From an uncultured Acidobacteriota bacterium (lineage in GTDB: Bacteria > Acidobacteriota > Vicinamibacteria > Vicinamibacterales > CAVVIG01), in NCBI GenBank assembly GCA_902825985.1, contig CADEDC010000005.1, forward strand, positions 6,297 through 70,296: DNA of 64,000 bases, written 5' to 3'. Position numbers and translations under genes: made by a program. Every line of letters begins with the position of its first letter. The stretch's first letter is position 1. The notes under the pieces are model-generated. The model saw only the letters and a list, made by a program, of their open reading frames with translations. It was not told the origin of the DNA and did not search any database. Of this stretch, positions 8,988 through 17,444 are shown in pieces.

Positions 8988-9749
8988 ATGCAGCTCACAC
9001 GCTTCCTCACTCTGGCCCTGATCCTCGTCGCGTGCAGTCCGGCGTGGCTCCGGGCCCAATCCTACGCGGCCGCCGACATCCAGTACGGCGCGAAGCTATT
9101 CGGCGAGCAGTGCACCGTGTGCCACGGCGGCAGCGGCGATGCCGTGGCCGGTGTCGATCTCCGAGCCAACCGGTTCAAGCGCTCGACGAGCGACGGCGAT
9201 CTGCGTGGCGTCATCACGGCCGGCGTCGAGGGTACCGGCATGCCGCCGTTCAAGTTCGAGGCGCCGGAACTGACCGCCATCATCGCCTACCTCCGGAACA
9301 TGCGGACGTTCGATCAGAAGAACACGCTCATCGGTGACGCCGCCCGCGGCCGCGCCCTGTTCGACGGCAAGGGCCAGTGCGCGACCTGTCATCGCGTCAA
9401 CGGCAGGGGCCCGCGCGTCGCTCCCGACCTCAGCGACATCGGCGCACTGCGCACCCCGGACGCGATCCTGCGCGCCATGGTCGATCCCGAAGCGGAGATC
9501 CGCCACGCCAACCGGTCGATCCGCGCGGTCACCCGCGACGGCAAGGTGATCACCGGCCGGCGGATGAACGAGGACACCTACACGGTGCAGCTGATCGACG
9601 AACAGGAGCGGCTCGTGTCGCTCGTCAAGTCCAACCTGCGCGAGTACGGGCTGGTGCGCCGTACCGGCATGCCGTCGTACCGCGACAAGCTGACCACCGC
9701 CGAAGTGGCGGACGTCCTCGCGTACCTGCTCTCATTGAAGGGCCTCTAG
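8988..9749 (+). CDS. dihaem c-type cytochrome with C-terminal haem-binding domain
   Basis: 253 residues from ATG 8988, chosen because the signal peptide MQLTRFLTLALILVACSPAW starts there (an in-frame ATG at 8967 is possible). Two haem c motifs: CTVCH at residues 42-46 and CATCH at 131-135, each in a class I cytochrome fold; the C-terminal part (MPSYRDKLTTAEVADVLAYLLSL) supplies a typical distal methionine region. Two bases separate its stop from the PQQ dehydrogenase start, so the two are co-transcribed and this cytochrome is the likely electron acceptor of that enzyme. Confidence 0.9.
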   Translation: MQLTRFLTLALILVACSPAWLRAQSYAAADIQYGAKLFGEQCTVCHGGSGDAVAGVDLRANRFKRSTSDGDLRGVITAGVEGTGMPPFKFEAPELTAIIAYLRNMRTFDQKNTLIGDAARGRALFDGKGQCATCHRVNGRGPRVAPDLSDIGALRTPDAILRAMVDPEAEIRHANRSIRAVTRDGKVITGRRMNEDTYTVQLIDEQERLVSLVKSNLREYGLVRRTGMPSYRDKLTTAEVADVLAYLLSLKGL

Positions 9750-9751
9750 TC

Positions 9752-11398
9752 ATGAAGACGAATCGCGCCATTCTCGCCATGCTGCTGACGGCGGCGCTGC
9801 CGCTTGCGGCGCGCGCCCAGGTGACGCCCACCCGCCTCGCCCGTGCCGCCGATGAGCCGCACAACTGGATCACCTATTCCGGCAACTACAACGGCCATCG
9901 CCATAGCCCGCTGAAACAGATCGACGCAGCGAACGTCAAGAACCTCGAGCTGAAGTGGGTGTTCCAGGCGAATTCGCTCCAGAGCTTCTCGGCGACGCCG
10001 CTGGTCGTCGACGGGATCATGTACGTCACGCAGGCGCCCAACGACGTCGTCGCCATCGACGCGGTGACCGGCAAGGTGTTCTGGCTCTATCACTACGCCG
10101 CCGAACCGGGACGGTTGTGCTGCCGCGGTCAGGTGAACCGCGGTGTCGGCATCCTCGGCGACACGCTGTTCATGGCGACAGTCGACGCCCACCTCGTCGC
10201 CATCGACGCGAAGAACGGCAAGCCGATCTGGAAGACGAAGGTCGGCGATGCATCGAATGCCTACGGCATGACACTCGCGCCGCTGGTGATCAAGGACAAG
10301 GTCATCGTCGGCGTCGCCGGAGCGGAATTCGGCATCCGCGGCTACATCGTCGCCTACGAGGCGGCGACCGGCAAGGAAGCGTGGCGCTTCTACACCATTC
10401 CCGGTCCCGGCGAGCCGGGCTTCGAAACCTGGAAGGACGGCGGCGATTCCTGGAAGCACGGCGGCGGCTCGGTGTGGACGACCGGCACGTACGATCCGGA
10501 GCTGAACCTCACCTACTGGGGCATCGGGAACCCCGGCCCCGATTTCAACGCGGCGCAGCGGCCGGGCGACAATCTCTACTCCGACAGCGTCGTCGCCCTC
10601 GATGCCGACACCGGCAAGTTGAAGTGGCACTTCCAGTTCACCCCCAACGACCCCTACGACTACGACTCGACGCAGGTGCCGGTGCTGGTTGACGGCACCT
10701 GGAAGGGGACGCCGCGCAAGCTGATGTACTTCGCGAACCGCAACGGCTTCTTCTACGTGCTCGATCGCGCGACCGGCGAATTCCTGCAGGGAAAGCCGTA
10801 CGTCAGCCTGAACTGGGCGCGCGGTCTCGACGCGAAGGGGCGGCCGCAGACGACGCCGCAGCCGGCTGGTGAGGCGACCTATCCCGGTCCGCTCGGCGCG
10901 ACCAACTGGTACTCACCCTCCTACAACCCGAACACCGGGCTGTTCTACCTGTCGGCGTGGGAGAACTACGGCCAGGTATTCGACGCCGGCGATCCGATCG
11001 AGTTTCGCGAAGGTCAGAACTTCACCGGCGGCCGACTGGCGTTGCCGCCCGGCGCTCCGGCGATGCCCGGCATGCAGCGCGGCCCGGTGAACACGTGGCA
11101 CGAGGGCAACGCGCATGGCACGGTGATGGCGATCGATCCGGTGACCGGCACGCGCAAGTGGGGCTACCCCATGCACGACGTCACGACGAGCGGCGTGCTG
11201 ACGACGGCCTCGGATCTGCTGTTCGTCGGCGGCCGCGAGGGCTACTTCCACGCGCTCGACGCCGAGAGCGGCTCGCTGCTGTGGAAGCTCAATGTCGGCG
11301 GCGAGACGGCCGCCGGTCCGATGACGTTCATGGCCGAGGGCAAACAGCTCGTCGCGGTGGCCGCCGGCCATTCGCTGTACGTCTTCGGCCTGCGCTGA
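9752..11398 (+). CDS. PQQ-dependent alcohol dehydrogenase, lanthanide-type signature
   Basis: 548-residue periplasmic quinoprotein of the methanol/ethanol dehydrogenase family with signal peptide (ILAMLLTAALPLAARA) and an eight-bladed propeller. It oxidises an alcohol, passing electrons via PQQ to cytochrome c. Visible landmarks: vicinal cysteines C123-C124, metal ligands E192 (GAEFGIRG) and N260 (GIGNPGP), catalytic base D303 and an extra aspartate D305 in PYDYDSTQ. MxaF-type calcium enzymes carry Ala at the latter position, XoxF-type lanthanide enzymes Asp, so a lanthanide cofactor is inferred. Substrate not deducible. It follows its cytochrome by 2 bases; the start is fixed by that spacing and the signal peptide. 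Confidence 0.92.
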   Translation: MKTNRAILAMLLTAALPLAARAQVTPTRLARAADEPHNWITYSGNYNGHRHSPLKQIDAANVKNLELKWVFQANSLQSFSATPLVVDGIMYVTQAPNDVVAIDAVTGKVFWLYHYAAEPGRLCCRGQVNRGVGILGDTLFMATVDAHLVAIDAKNGKPIWKTKVGDASNAYGMTLAPLVIKDKVIVGVAGAEFGIRGYIVAYEAATGKEAWRFYTIPGPGEPGFETWKDGGDSWKHGGGSVWTTGTYDPELNLTYWGIGNPGPDFNAAQRPGDNLYSDSVVALDADTGKLKWHFQFTPNDPYDYDSTQVPVLVDGTWKGTPRKLMYFANRNGFFYVLDRATGEFLQGKPYVSLNWARGLDAKGRPQTTPQPAGEATYPGPLGATNWYSPSYNPNTGLFYLSAWENYGQVFDAGDPIEFREGQNFTGGRLALPPGAPAMPGMQRGPVNTWHEGNAHGTVMAIDPVTGTRKWGYPMHDVTTSGVLTTASDLLFVGGREGYFHALDAESGSLLWKLNVGGETAAGPMTFMAEGKQLVAVAAGHSLYVFGLR

Positions 11399-11470
11399 GG
11401 CGTCCGACCCGGGGGGCGCGCGTGCGGTTGACCGAACCCGCGACGCGGCACTGACGCTGGGACAGCGGCT

Positions 11471-11664
11471 CGCGATGTACTGTCCGAATCGAGCATCGCG
11501 AGCAGCTGGGTCGATCACGAGCTCTATACCGCGTTCCACCGCGAGAGGACCGAGACGCCACGTGCTCTTTCCGATTCGCCTGGTGCCATACGACGGTCTG
11601 CGGCAGTGGCAGGCGTGCGACGCCGACACCGGGCGCGACCTGGCGCGCGAGATCCGGAGAGCAG
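11471..11664 (+). pseudogene. frameshifted remnant of a TIR-domain gene
   Basis: Two adjoining frames give the C-terminal half of a bacterial TIR domain. From 11477 the first frame reads VLSESSIASSWVDHE and continues to TETP; from 11562, one base out of register, the second reads VLFPIRLVPYDGLRQW then CDADTGRDLAREIR. The SESSxxSSWVxxE helix, the LFPIRL strand and the xDADTGxDxAxEIR segment are the order I know from intact prokaryotic TIR proteins. The N-terminal half, including the glutamate-bearing active site region, and the final helix are absent. The remnant ends where the SD of the cupin gene begins. No function is expected. Confidence 0.7.
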
Positions 11665-11672
11665 GAGACATG

Positions 11673-12338
11673 ATGCCGCAGTCATTGAGCGGGAGGCCCA
11701 CCGTATGCCGGGCCCGGATCGCCGCCCTGGCGACCGCCGCCGTCCTGCTCGCCAGCCGGGTGTCGGCGCAGGCAGCCCCCGGCATCGTTCCCCGACTGGA
11801 TACGCCGCAGGCGCGGGTGTTCGTCGCCACCCTGCAGCCGCACACGCCGTCGCGGGCGGTGAACGGCCATGCCACCCACCGTGTTCTCGTCTATCTCGAC
11901 GAGGGGGTGATGACGCGGCAGGAGGGCGGTGGGGAGAAACAGACGATCACGTTCCGACGCGGTGATGTACGGTGGCGTCCGGCGAGCGGCGCCTACGTCG
12001 CCGAGAACACCGGCGATCGTCCGATTCGCATCCTCGAGATCGATCTGAAAGGCCCGTCCGCTGGCACCATCGTCTTTCCACCTCTCGACCCGCCCGTCGT
12101 CGACAAGGCGCACTACTCGGTGATGCTGGAGAACGAGTTCGTCCGCGTGCTGCGGGTCCACTATGGGCCCCGGGAAGACGGCGCCCTGCACGAGCACCGC
12201 TTGAATCGGGTGGTCGTCTATCTGAACGACCAGCCCAACGCGAAAGCCGATGACGTCCGGATGTCGGGCCCGGCGACACACACCGAGAGGAACGCCAGCG
12301 ACCGGGAGGCCGATCGCATCGCCGTCGAGATCAAGTGA
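11673..12338 (+). CDS. exported two-cupin protein
   Basis: 221 residues. The second ATG of an ATG-ATG pair (11673) is chosen because AGGAG lies 5 bases upstream. Signal peptide (ARIAALATAAVLLASRVSA), then two cupin-like beta-barrels: first about residues 45-130 (ATHRVLVYLDEGVMTRQ to RPIRILEIDL), second about 150-220 (NEFVRVLRVHYGPREDGALHEHRLNR, fewer strands). The HEH-type residues in the second copy could bind metal; the first copy has only one obvious histidine. No known enzymatic role. It follows the PQQ dehydrogenase after 274 bases holding the TIR remnant. Confidence 0.75.
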   Translation: MPQSLSGRPTVCRARIAALATAAVLLASRVSAQAAPGIVPRLDTPQARVFVATLQPHTPSRAVNGHATHRVLVYLDEGVMTRQEGGGEKQTITFRRGDVRWRPASGAYVAENTGDRPIRILEIDLKGPSAGTIVFPPLDPPVVDKAHYSVMLENEFVRVLRVHYGPREDGALHEHRLNRVVVYLNDQPNAKADDVRMSGPATHTERNASDREADRIAVEIK

Positions 12339-12424
12339 CCGGCCCGTGACCCCGCCCCTCTGACGGCGATCGCGGGTGCCGGCGACCGGGTCCGCGCCTG
12401 GTGTGTCAGAATCCGGTCGATCGC

Positions 12425-13348
12425 ATGATGCCGAGCCAGACGGCGGTTCACGTGCACGGGCTTCGCAAGGCGTACGGCCGGACCGTGGCCGTGGACGACG
12501 TGTCGTTCGACGTCCAGTCGGCCGAGATCTTCGGTCTCATCGGACCGAATGGCGCCGGCAAGACGACCACCATGGAGTGCGTCGAGGGGCTGCGGGCGGC
12601 CGACGGCGGCACCATCTCCGTTCTCGGACTCGATCCGGCCCGGGAGGGCTCCCTGCTGCAACAGCGGATCGGCGTGCAACTGCAGGAGGCGCAGCTGCAG
12701 AAGCGGATTACCGTGGGTGAAGCGGTGGGCTTCTGGGCCTCCCTGCACCGCCACCCCGTCGACGGCCATCGTCTGCTGGAACAGCTCGGCCTCGGCGACA
12801 AGCGGAACGCCTGGTTCATGACCTTGTCCGGCGGCCAGAAGCAACGGCTCTTCATCGCCCTTGCGCTCATCAACGATCCGGAGCTCGTGTTCCTCGATGA
12901 ATTGACGACCGGGCTCGACCCGCAGGCGCGGCTGGCGATCTGGGGGTTGATCCGCGGCATCCGCGAGCGCGGCAAGACCGTGTTCCTGACGACCCATCTC
13001 ATGGAGGAAGCCGAACGCCTGTGCGATCGCGTGGCGATCATCGACCATGGCCGTCTCGTCGACGTCGGTTCGCCGTCGGCACTGGTGAGCCGGCATTGTC
13101 CCGAGCGCACCGTCGTCGTCACGGCAGCCGACCCTGGTGCGGCCGATCGATTTCGGACCTTGCCGCGCGTGACCGCGGTAGTCGGCGACGGCCCGCAGCT
13201 GTCGATTCGCGGCCTCGGCGATGACTTCGTGACCGACGTGGTGCGCTGTCTTGCCGCCCACCAGATCCACGTCACCGACTTCCGCACGGTGTCACCGACG
13301 CTCGAGGACGTGTTCCTCAAGCTCACCGGCCACGGCATCCGGAACTGA
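12425..13348 (+). CDS. ABC-2-type exporter ATPase (CcmA/drug-efflux type)
   Basis: About 307 residues. Walker A GPNGAGKTT, Q-loop QLQEAQLQ, signature LSGGQKQR, Walker B LVFLDE, followed by LTTGLD where most homologues have PTTGLD, and H-loop LTTHLM. The C-terminal ~80 residues match the accessory domain of multidrug/antibiotic exporters. It energises the membrane partner encoded 12 bases downstream. Start chosen at ATG 12425; ATG 12428 and an upstream frame to 12401 are alternatives, none with a clear SD. Exported substrate unknown. Confidence 0.9.
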   Translation: MMPSQTAVHVHGLRKAYGRTVAVDDVSFDVQSAEIFGLIGPNGAGKTTTMECVEGLRAADGGTISVLGLDPAREGSLLQQRIGVQLQEAQLQKRITVGEAVGFWASLHRHPVDGHRLLEQLGLGDKRNAWFMTLSGGQKQRLFIALALINDPELVFLDELTTGLDPQARLAIWGLIRGIRERGKTVFLTTHLMEEAERLCDRVAIIDHGRLVDVGSPSALVSRHCPERTVVVTAADPGAADRFRTLPRVTAVVGDGPQLSIRGLGDDFVTDVVRCLAAHQIHVTDFRTVSPTLEDVFLKLTGHGIRN

Positions 13349-13360
13349 GGGACTGCGAAC

Positions 13361-14110
13361 GTGTTGCGAGGGTTGTGGCGGCTGACCTGGCTCGAGATCA
13401 AGATCTTCGTGCGCGAGCCGCTCGGCCTGGTTACGACCGTCGGCGTGCCGGTGCTCACGTTCCTGGTCGTCGGCCGGGCGGTAGCCGGCCAGATGCAGCG
13501 GGCGGGCAGCCGTCTGCCGGCCGCCGTGTCGGTCGATCTGCCGGTGCTGGGGGCCGTTCTCATCGCACTGAGCGGCGTGCTGTCCCTGGTGGCGATCATC
13601 GCCATCTACCGCGAAGGCGGCATCCTCAAGCGGTTGCGGGCGACGCCGCTGCGTCCGCAGACCATCCTGATCGCGCACGTCCTGGTCAAGCTGGCGATCA
13701 CCGCCACGACGCTGGGTCTGATGATTCTGGCGGGACGACGCGTCTACCCCGTCGGTCCGGCGGTGCCGCTGGCATCCTTCGCCGCCGCGGTCCTCTTCAG
13801 CACGGTCGTCATCCTGTCACTCGGATTTCTCATCGCCAGCGTCGTCCCGACGGCGCGCTTCGCGCAGCCGGCCGGGGCGGTGGTGCTGTATCCGATGCTC
13901 GGCCTTTCGGGACTGTTCCTGCCGCTCGATGCCCTGCCGCCGCTGCTGCACGGGCTGGCGCGGCTGCTGCCCCTGACCTACGTCGTGTCGCTCCTGCGCG
14001 GGATCTGGCGCGGCGACGGCTGGCCCGCCCACGGCGGCGACGTTGCCGTGCTGGTGGTCATGTGCGTGCTCTGCACGGCGGCGTCTGCCCGGGTCTTCCG
14101 CTGGGAGTAG
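13361..14110 (+). CDS. ABC-2-type transporter permease
   Basis: 249-residue inner-membrane protein with about six hydrophobic segments (LVTTVGVPVLTFLVVG, VLIALSGVLSLVAIIAIY, then three in the C-terminal half) and the ABC-2 landmark EGGILKRLRATPL before the third segment. Starts with GTG 12 bases after the ATPase stop. Forms the channel of the exporter; the pair resembles DrrA/DrrB or NatA/NatB systems. Confidence 0.9.
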   Translation: MLRGLWRLTWLEIKIFVREPLGLVTTVGVPVLTFLVVGRAVAGQMQRAGSRLPAAVSVDLPVLGAVLIALSGVLSLVAIIAIYREGGILKRLRATPLRPQTILIAHVLVKLAITATTLGLMILAGRRVYPVGPAVPLASFAAAVLFSTVVILSLGFLIASVVPTARFAQPAGAVVLYPMLGLSGLFLPLDALPPLLHGLARLLPLTYVVSLLRGIWRGDGWPAHGGDVAVLVVMCVLCTAASARVFRWE

Positions 14111-14173
14111 GACGGACCGTGGCCCGTCGGCGGCGGCGCGGCGGCGGCCGGGGGGCCGGGGACGCACGAACCA

Positions 14174-14201
14174 CTGACCCGGAGTGCGAGCTTGGTATAG
14201 A
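14174..14201 (+). promoter_or_regulatory. candidate sigma-70 promoter of dienelactone hydrolase gene
   Basis: CTGACC (14174-14179), 16-base spacer, TATAGA (14196-14201), 58 bases before the ATG. Confidence 0.4.
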
Positions 14202-14259
14202 GTGTCGCCTACGGGCGCGAAGCGGCCCCGCGAACCGGTGATGACAAGGAGTCTGCTGT

Positions 14260-15123
14260 ATGTGCGATCAGGACCATTTTGAAGACGATCGGTTGGAGTT
14301 CGAAGGACGCGGCCAGGTGACCCGGCGCCAGTTCGGCGCGGTGGTGGCGGCCGGTGTGGCGATGATGCTGCCGGCCGTCGTGAACGCCGTGGCAGTGACC
14401 GAGGCGGAGGTCACAATCAAGACGCCGGATGGCACGTGCGACGCGTACTTCGTCCATCCGGCGACCGGGACGGCGCCGGCGGTGCTGCTGTGGCCCGATA
14501 TCTTCGGATTGCGTCCGGCGAAGCGTGCCATGGGCAAGCGGCTGGCCGAGTCCGGCTACTCGGTGCTGGTCGTCAATCCGTTCTACCGCGAGATGAAGGC
14601 ACCGACGGCGGAAAAGGGGGCGGCGACGCCGATTCCGTCGCTCGTGCCGATGATGCAGAAGCTGAACGAGCAGACGCACATGACCGACGCGAAGGCGTTC
14701 ATCGCGTGGCTCGACCAGCAGCCGTCGGTGGCGAAGAACCGCAAGATCGGCACGCAGGGCTATTGCATGGGCGGTCCCATCGCTTTCCGCACGGCGGCGG
14801 CGGTGCCGGAGCGGGTCGGCGCGGTGGCGTCGTTCCACGGCGGTGGCCTCGTGATCAACGCGCCGAACAGCCCGCACCTGCAGGCGTCGAAGACGAAGGC
14901 GTCGTTCCTCGTCGAGATTGCCGACAACGACGACAAGCGGGCACCGACCGACAAGGACGTACTGAAGCAGACGTTCGCCGACGCCAAACTGCCGGCGCAG
15001 ATCGAGGTGTTCACCGGTTCAGCCCACGGCTGGTGCCCGCCCGACTCGCAGGTCTACAACGAGCCAGCCGCCGAACAGGCGTGGAAGAACCTGCTGGCGC
15101 TGTACGGCAAGGCGCTCGCGTAG
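14260..15123 (+). CDS. Tat-exported dienelactone hydrolase family protein
   Basis: 287 residues. Twin-arginine leader (QVTRRQFGAVVAAGVAMML) indicates folded export. The alpha/beta-hydrolase core carries the DLH-type catalytic cysteine C169 in GYCMGG, an aspartate in ADNDDKRAP near residue 222 and a histidine in SAHGW near 256. DLH enzymes hydrolyse cyclic lactone esters; the true substrate of this exported member is unknown. SD AAGGAG about 9 bases before the ATG. Monocistronic by position, followed by a hairpin. Confidence 0.88.
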   Translation: MCDQDHFEDDRLEFEGRGQVTRRQFGAVVAAGVAMMLPAVVNAVAVTEAEVTIKTPDGTCDAYFVHPATGTAPAVLLWPDIFGLRPAKRAMGKRLAESGYSVLVVNPFYREMKAPTAEKGAATPIPSLVPMMQKLNEQTHMTDAKAFIAWLDQQPSVAKNRKIGTQGYCMGGPIAFRTAAAVPERVGAVASFHGGGLVINAPNSPHLQASKTKASFLVEIADNDDKRAPTDKDVLKQTFADAKLPAQIEVFTGSAHGWCPPDSQVYNEPAAEQAWKNLLALYGKALA

Positions 15124-15134
15124 ACCATCGGACG

Positions 15135-15166
15135 CGGCCCGGGGCGCCACACGGTCACCCGGGCCG
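15135..15166 (+). terminator. hairpin after dienelactone hydrolase gene
   Basis: CGGCCCGGG (15135-15143) and CCCGGGCCG (15158-15166) form a perfect 9-bp stem 12 bases after the stop, followed by TTGCTC. Probable terminator without a full T tract. Confidence 0.5.
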
Positions 15167-15221
15167 TTGCTCGACCGCGAGACTCTGTCGGGGCCCTCTC
15201 TGCCGCCGCCCCGCCAGGCCT

Positions 15222-15638
15222 CTAGGCCTTGGCCGGCAGCGCCCGCTCGCGCAGGATCATCCAGTTGATCCCGAACCGGTCGCGCACCTGGCCGAACCGG
15301 GACGCGAAGAAGGTCTCCGCCAGCGGCATCAGCACCTTCCCGCTGTCCGCGAGTGCCGCGAACAGCCGCTCCGCCTCGTCATCGCTGTCGACGTTCAACG
15401 TCAGATAGGCGCTGCGCATCGGCTCGGCCGACGGGATGTCGGCGCCAGAGAGCGTCGTACCAGCGATCGACAGGCGGGCATGCAGCACGGCGTTCTTCCA
15501 GTCCGGTGGCACGCGACTTTGATCCGGCGCGTCGGCGTGGGTCATCATCATCTGGACCGATGCGCCAAGGTGCTGCTCGTAGAACCGGAACGCTTCGGCA
15601 CAGTTTCCGGCGAAGTTGACGTAGGTATGCATCCTCAC
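15222..15638 (-). CDS. VOC/PhnB-like protein
   Basis: 138-residue vicinal-oxygen-chelate fold protein of the PhnB/DUF1428-like group: HTYVNFAGNCAEAFRFYEQHLG at the start, WMILRE at the end. These proteins are dimeric and may bind metal or be glyoxalase/bleomycin-resistance relatives; no function is certain. GTG 15638 is preferred (AAGGAG nine bases upstream; gives MRMHTYVNF, like homologues), with ATG 15632 as alternative. Confidence 0.8.
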   Translation of the reverse strand: MRMHTYVNFAGNCAEAFRFYEQHLGASVQMMMTHADAPDQSRVPPDWKNAVLHARLSIAGTTLSGADIPSAEPMRSAYLTLNVDSDDEAERLFAALADSGKVLMPLAETFFASRFGQVRDRFGINWMILRERALPAKA

Positions 15639-15667
15639 GGTGCGGATCTCCTTGACGGCGAGTTGTG

Positions 15668-16516
15668 TCAGTGTCTGGTCGATCCGGGCCGGCCCGAATC
15701 GACGTCGCGTCCGTAGACCCACACCTGGTAGCCGTCACGCAGCGTGCGCAGCAGCGTGTTGAGCATCCACATCGGCACCGGGGACCGTCCAGCCTCACAC
15801 GCCCGGCCGGGAATCGAATGTCGCCGGCGACACCGATAGCCGGCGGCTTCGATGATGATGTGCGGATGCACCGTACGCTCGCCGAAGGTTGCGCCCATCG
15901 CCGCGAGACGCGTGCGCAGCGGGCGGCCGAAGGTGCGGGCGAAGAACGGCGACATCAGATCGCAGACGAGCGTCGCCCGCGGCAGCGCCTCCGCCAGAGC
16001 CCCGCTCAGCCGCCGGAGGGCGTCGTCCGACAAGTACATGCTGACCCCCTCCAGGACGACCACCGCCTCATCGTCGCCGGCCAACGCGGCGATGTAGTCG
16101 TCCGGCGCCGCCGTCTCGAACGAGACGGGGATACGCGTGAGCGGATTCCGGGCCTGGTGCGCCGGCAGGCGCTGTTCCTTGAACGCGAGGAGCGGCGGGT
16201 CGTCCAGTTCGGTCCACCGTCCACCGACCAGGCGGAACGGCCGGGTGTCGAAGCCGGCACCCAGCACGATGATCCGCCGGTCGGGGTTCGACGCCAGACG
16301 CTCCCGCAGTTCATCGTCGATGAGACGGTGGCGGGCGACATTGCTGTCCGCCGGTGCACCCAGGCTCAGCAGCGGCGCCAGGTCACGTCGGACGGCGTCG
16401 TCCACGAACCGACCCGCGAAGGTGTCGCCGCAGAGCGGATGTGTCGACGCGGCGTCATCGGCCCTGATGACGCAGCAGTAGAACGCCGTGCGGGCGATCG
16501 GCTGGCTGATGTCCAT
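15668..16516 (-). CDS. leucine-carboxyl-methyltransferase-like SAM methyltransferase
   Basis: 282 residues from ATG 16516 (DISQPIARTAFYCCVIRADDA, the usual N-terminus of this family). The SAM-binding motif is IIVLGAGFDTRPFR, followed by the acidic strand motif WTELDDPPLLAFKEQR and VVVLEGVSMYLS, as in TIGR00027/LCMT (PPM1) methyltransferases. Bacterial members methylate small molecules or unknown carboxylates. It sits between the VOC gene and the EamA transporter on the same strand. Confidence 0.85.
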   Translation of the reverse strand: MDISQPIARTAFYCCVIRADDAASTHPLCGDTFAGRFVDDAVRRDLAPLLSLGAPADSNVARHRLIDDELRERLASNPDRRIIVLGAGFDTRPFRLVGGRWTELDDPPLLAFKEQRLPAHQARNPLTRIPVSFETAAPDDYIAALAGDDEAVVVLEGVSMYLSDDALRRLSGALAEALPRATLVCDLMSPFFARTFGRPLRTRLAAMGATFGERTVHPHIIIEAAGYRCRRRHSIPGRACEAGRSPVPMWMLNTLLRTLRDGYQVWVYGRDVDSGRPGSTRH

Positions 16517-16577
16517 GTGGCGCCTGATGCTATACGGCAGCCGGTGGGCCGGCAAGCCTGCCGCAATCCAGTGAAAG

Positions 16578-17444
16578 TCACCGGCGCGCCGGCCGCAGGG
16601 CCACACCGACGCCCGCCAGCACGGTCGCGATGCCGGCTACCGCCATCGGCGTCACCGTCTCGTCCAGGAACAGGCGTCCCAGCGCCAGCGCGACGATCGG
16701 AATGATCAGTGTGCTGAGACTCACGATGGTCGCGTCCATCTGCCTGATCAGGATGTAGTAGGCCCAGAACGCGATCACCGAGCCGAAAACCGCCAGATAG
16801 ACGATCGCGAGCACGTTGTCGCGGCTCCAGGCGACGTCGGACCAGTTCTCGATGGCGGCGCTCATGACGAGCAGGCAGATGGCTCCGATCCCCATGCCGA
16901 AGAAGTTGAGGACGAAGGTGTCGCTGTGGCGCCCGTACTTCTTCATCGTCACCAGGTTGATCGCGGCAAAGGCGCTCGCCGCCAGGGCCGCCAGCATGCC
17001 GAGTGCCGCAGCGCCGCCGATCTGCTCCGCCGGGCCGAAGAGCAGGGCCGTGCCGACGACGCCGATCAGGATGCCGACGACCTTCCGGCCGCTCAGCATC
17101 TCGGTCCGCGTCCAGTAGGCGCTGAGCAGTGACGTCACCAGCGGCATCGTCGAGAAGAGGATCGCGGTGAGGCCGCTCGATATGCGCGTCTCGGCCCAGT
17201 ACACGGCGGCGTAGTCGAGCCAGAAGACCAGCAGTCCGAGCGACAGGATGCAGATCCGGTCGTCGCGTGTCAGCCGAATCGGTGTGCGCCGGCCGACCAG
17301 CACGGCACCGATGATCAGCGTCGACAGCAGGAAACGCAGACCGGCACCGAGAAAGGGCGGCACGCCGATGAGGCCGATCTTGATCGCCACCCACGTGGAG
17401 CCCCAGATCAGACAGATGAGGGCGAAGAGGAAGGCTGCCATCAT
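16578..17444 (-). CDS. EamA/DMT-family transporter
   Basis: 288 residues with ten predicted membrane segments arranged as two five-helix EamA repeats; typical motifs LIWGSTWVAIKIGL and FWAYYILIRQ. Members export amino acids or other metabolites. The first of two ATGs (17444) overlaps the prepilin-peptidase-like stop as ATGA, so translation is coupled. The reading frame stays open far upstream, but that part overlaps the peptidase gene. Confidence 0.88.
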   Translation of the reverse strand: MMAAFLFALICLIWGSTWVAIKIGLIGVPPFLGAGLRFLLSTLIIGAVLVGRRTPIRLTRDDRICILSLGLLVFWLDYAAVYWAETRISSGLTAILFSTMPLVTSLLSAYWTRTEMLSGRKVVGILIGVVGTALLFGPAEQIGGAAALGMLAALAASAFAAINLVTMKKYGRHSDTFVLNFFGMGIGAICLLVMSAAIENWSDVAWSRDNVLAIVYLAVFGSVIAFWAYYILIRQMDATIVSLSTLIIPIVALALGRLFLDETVTPMAVAGIATVLAGVGVALRPARR

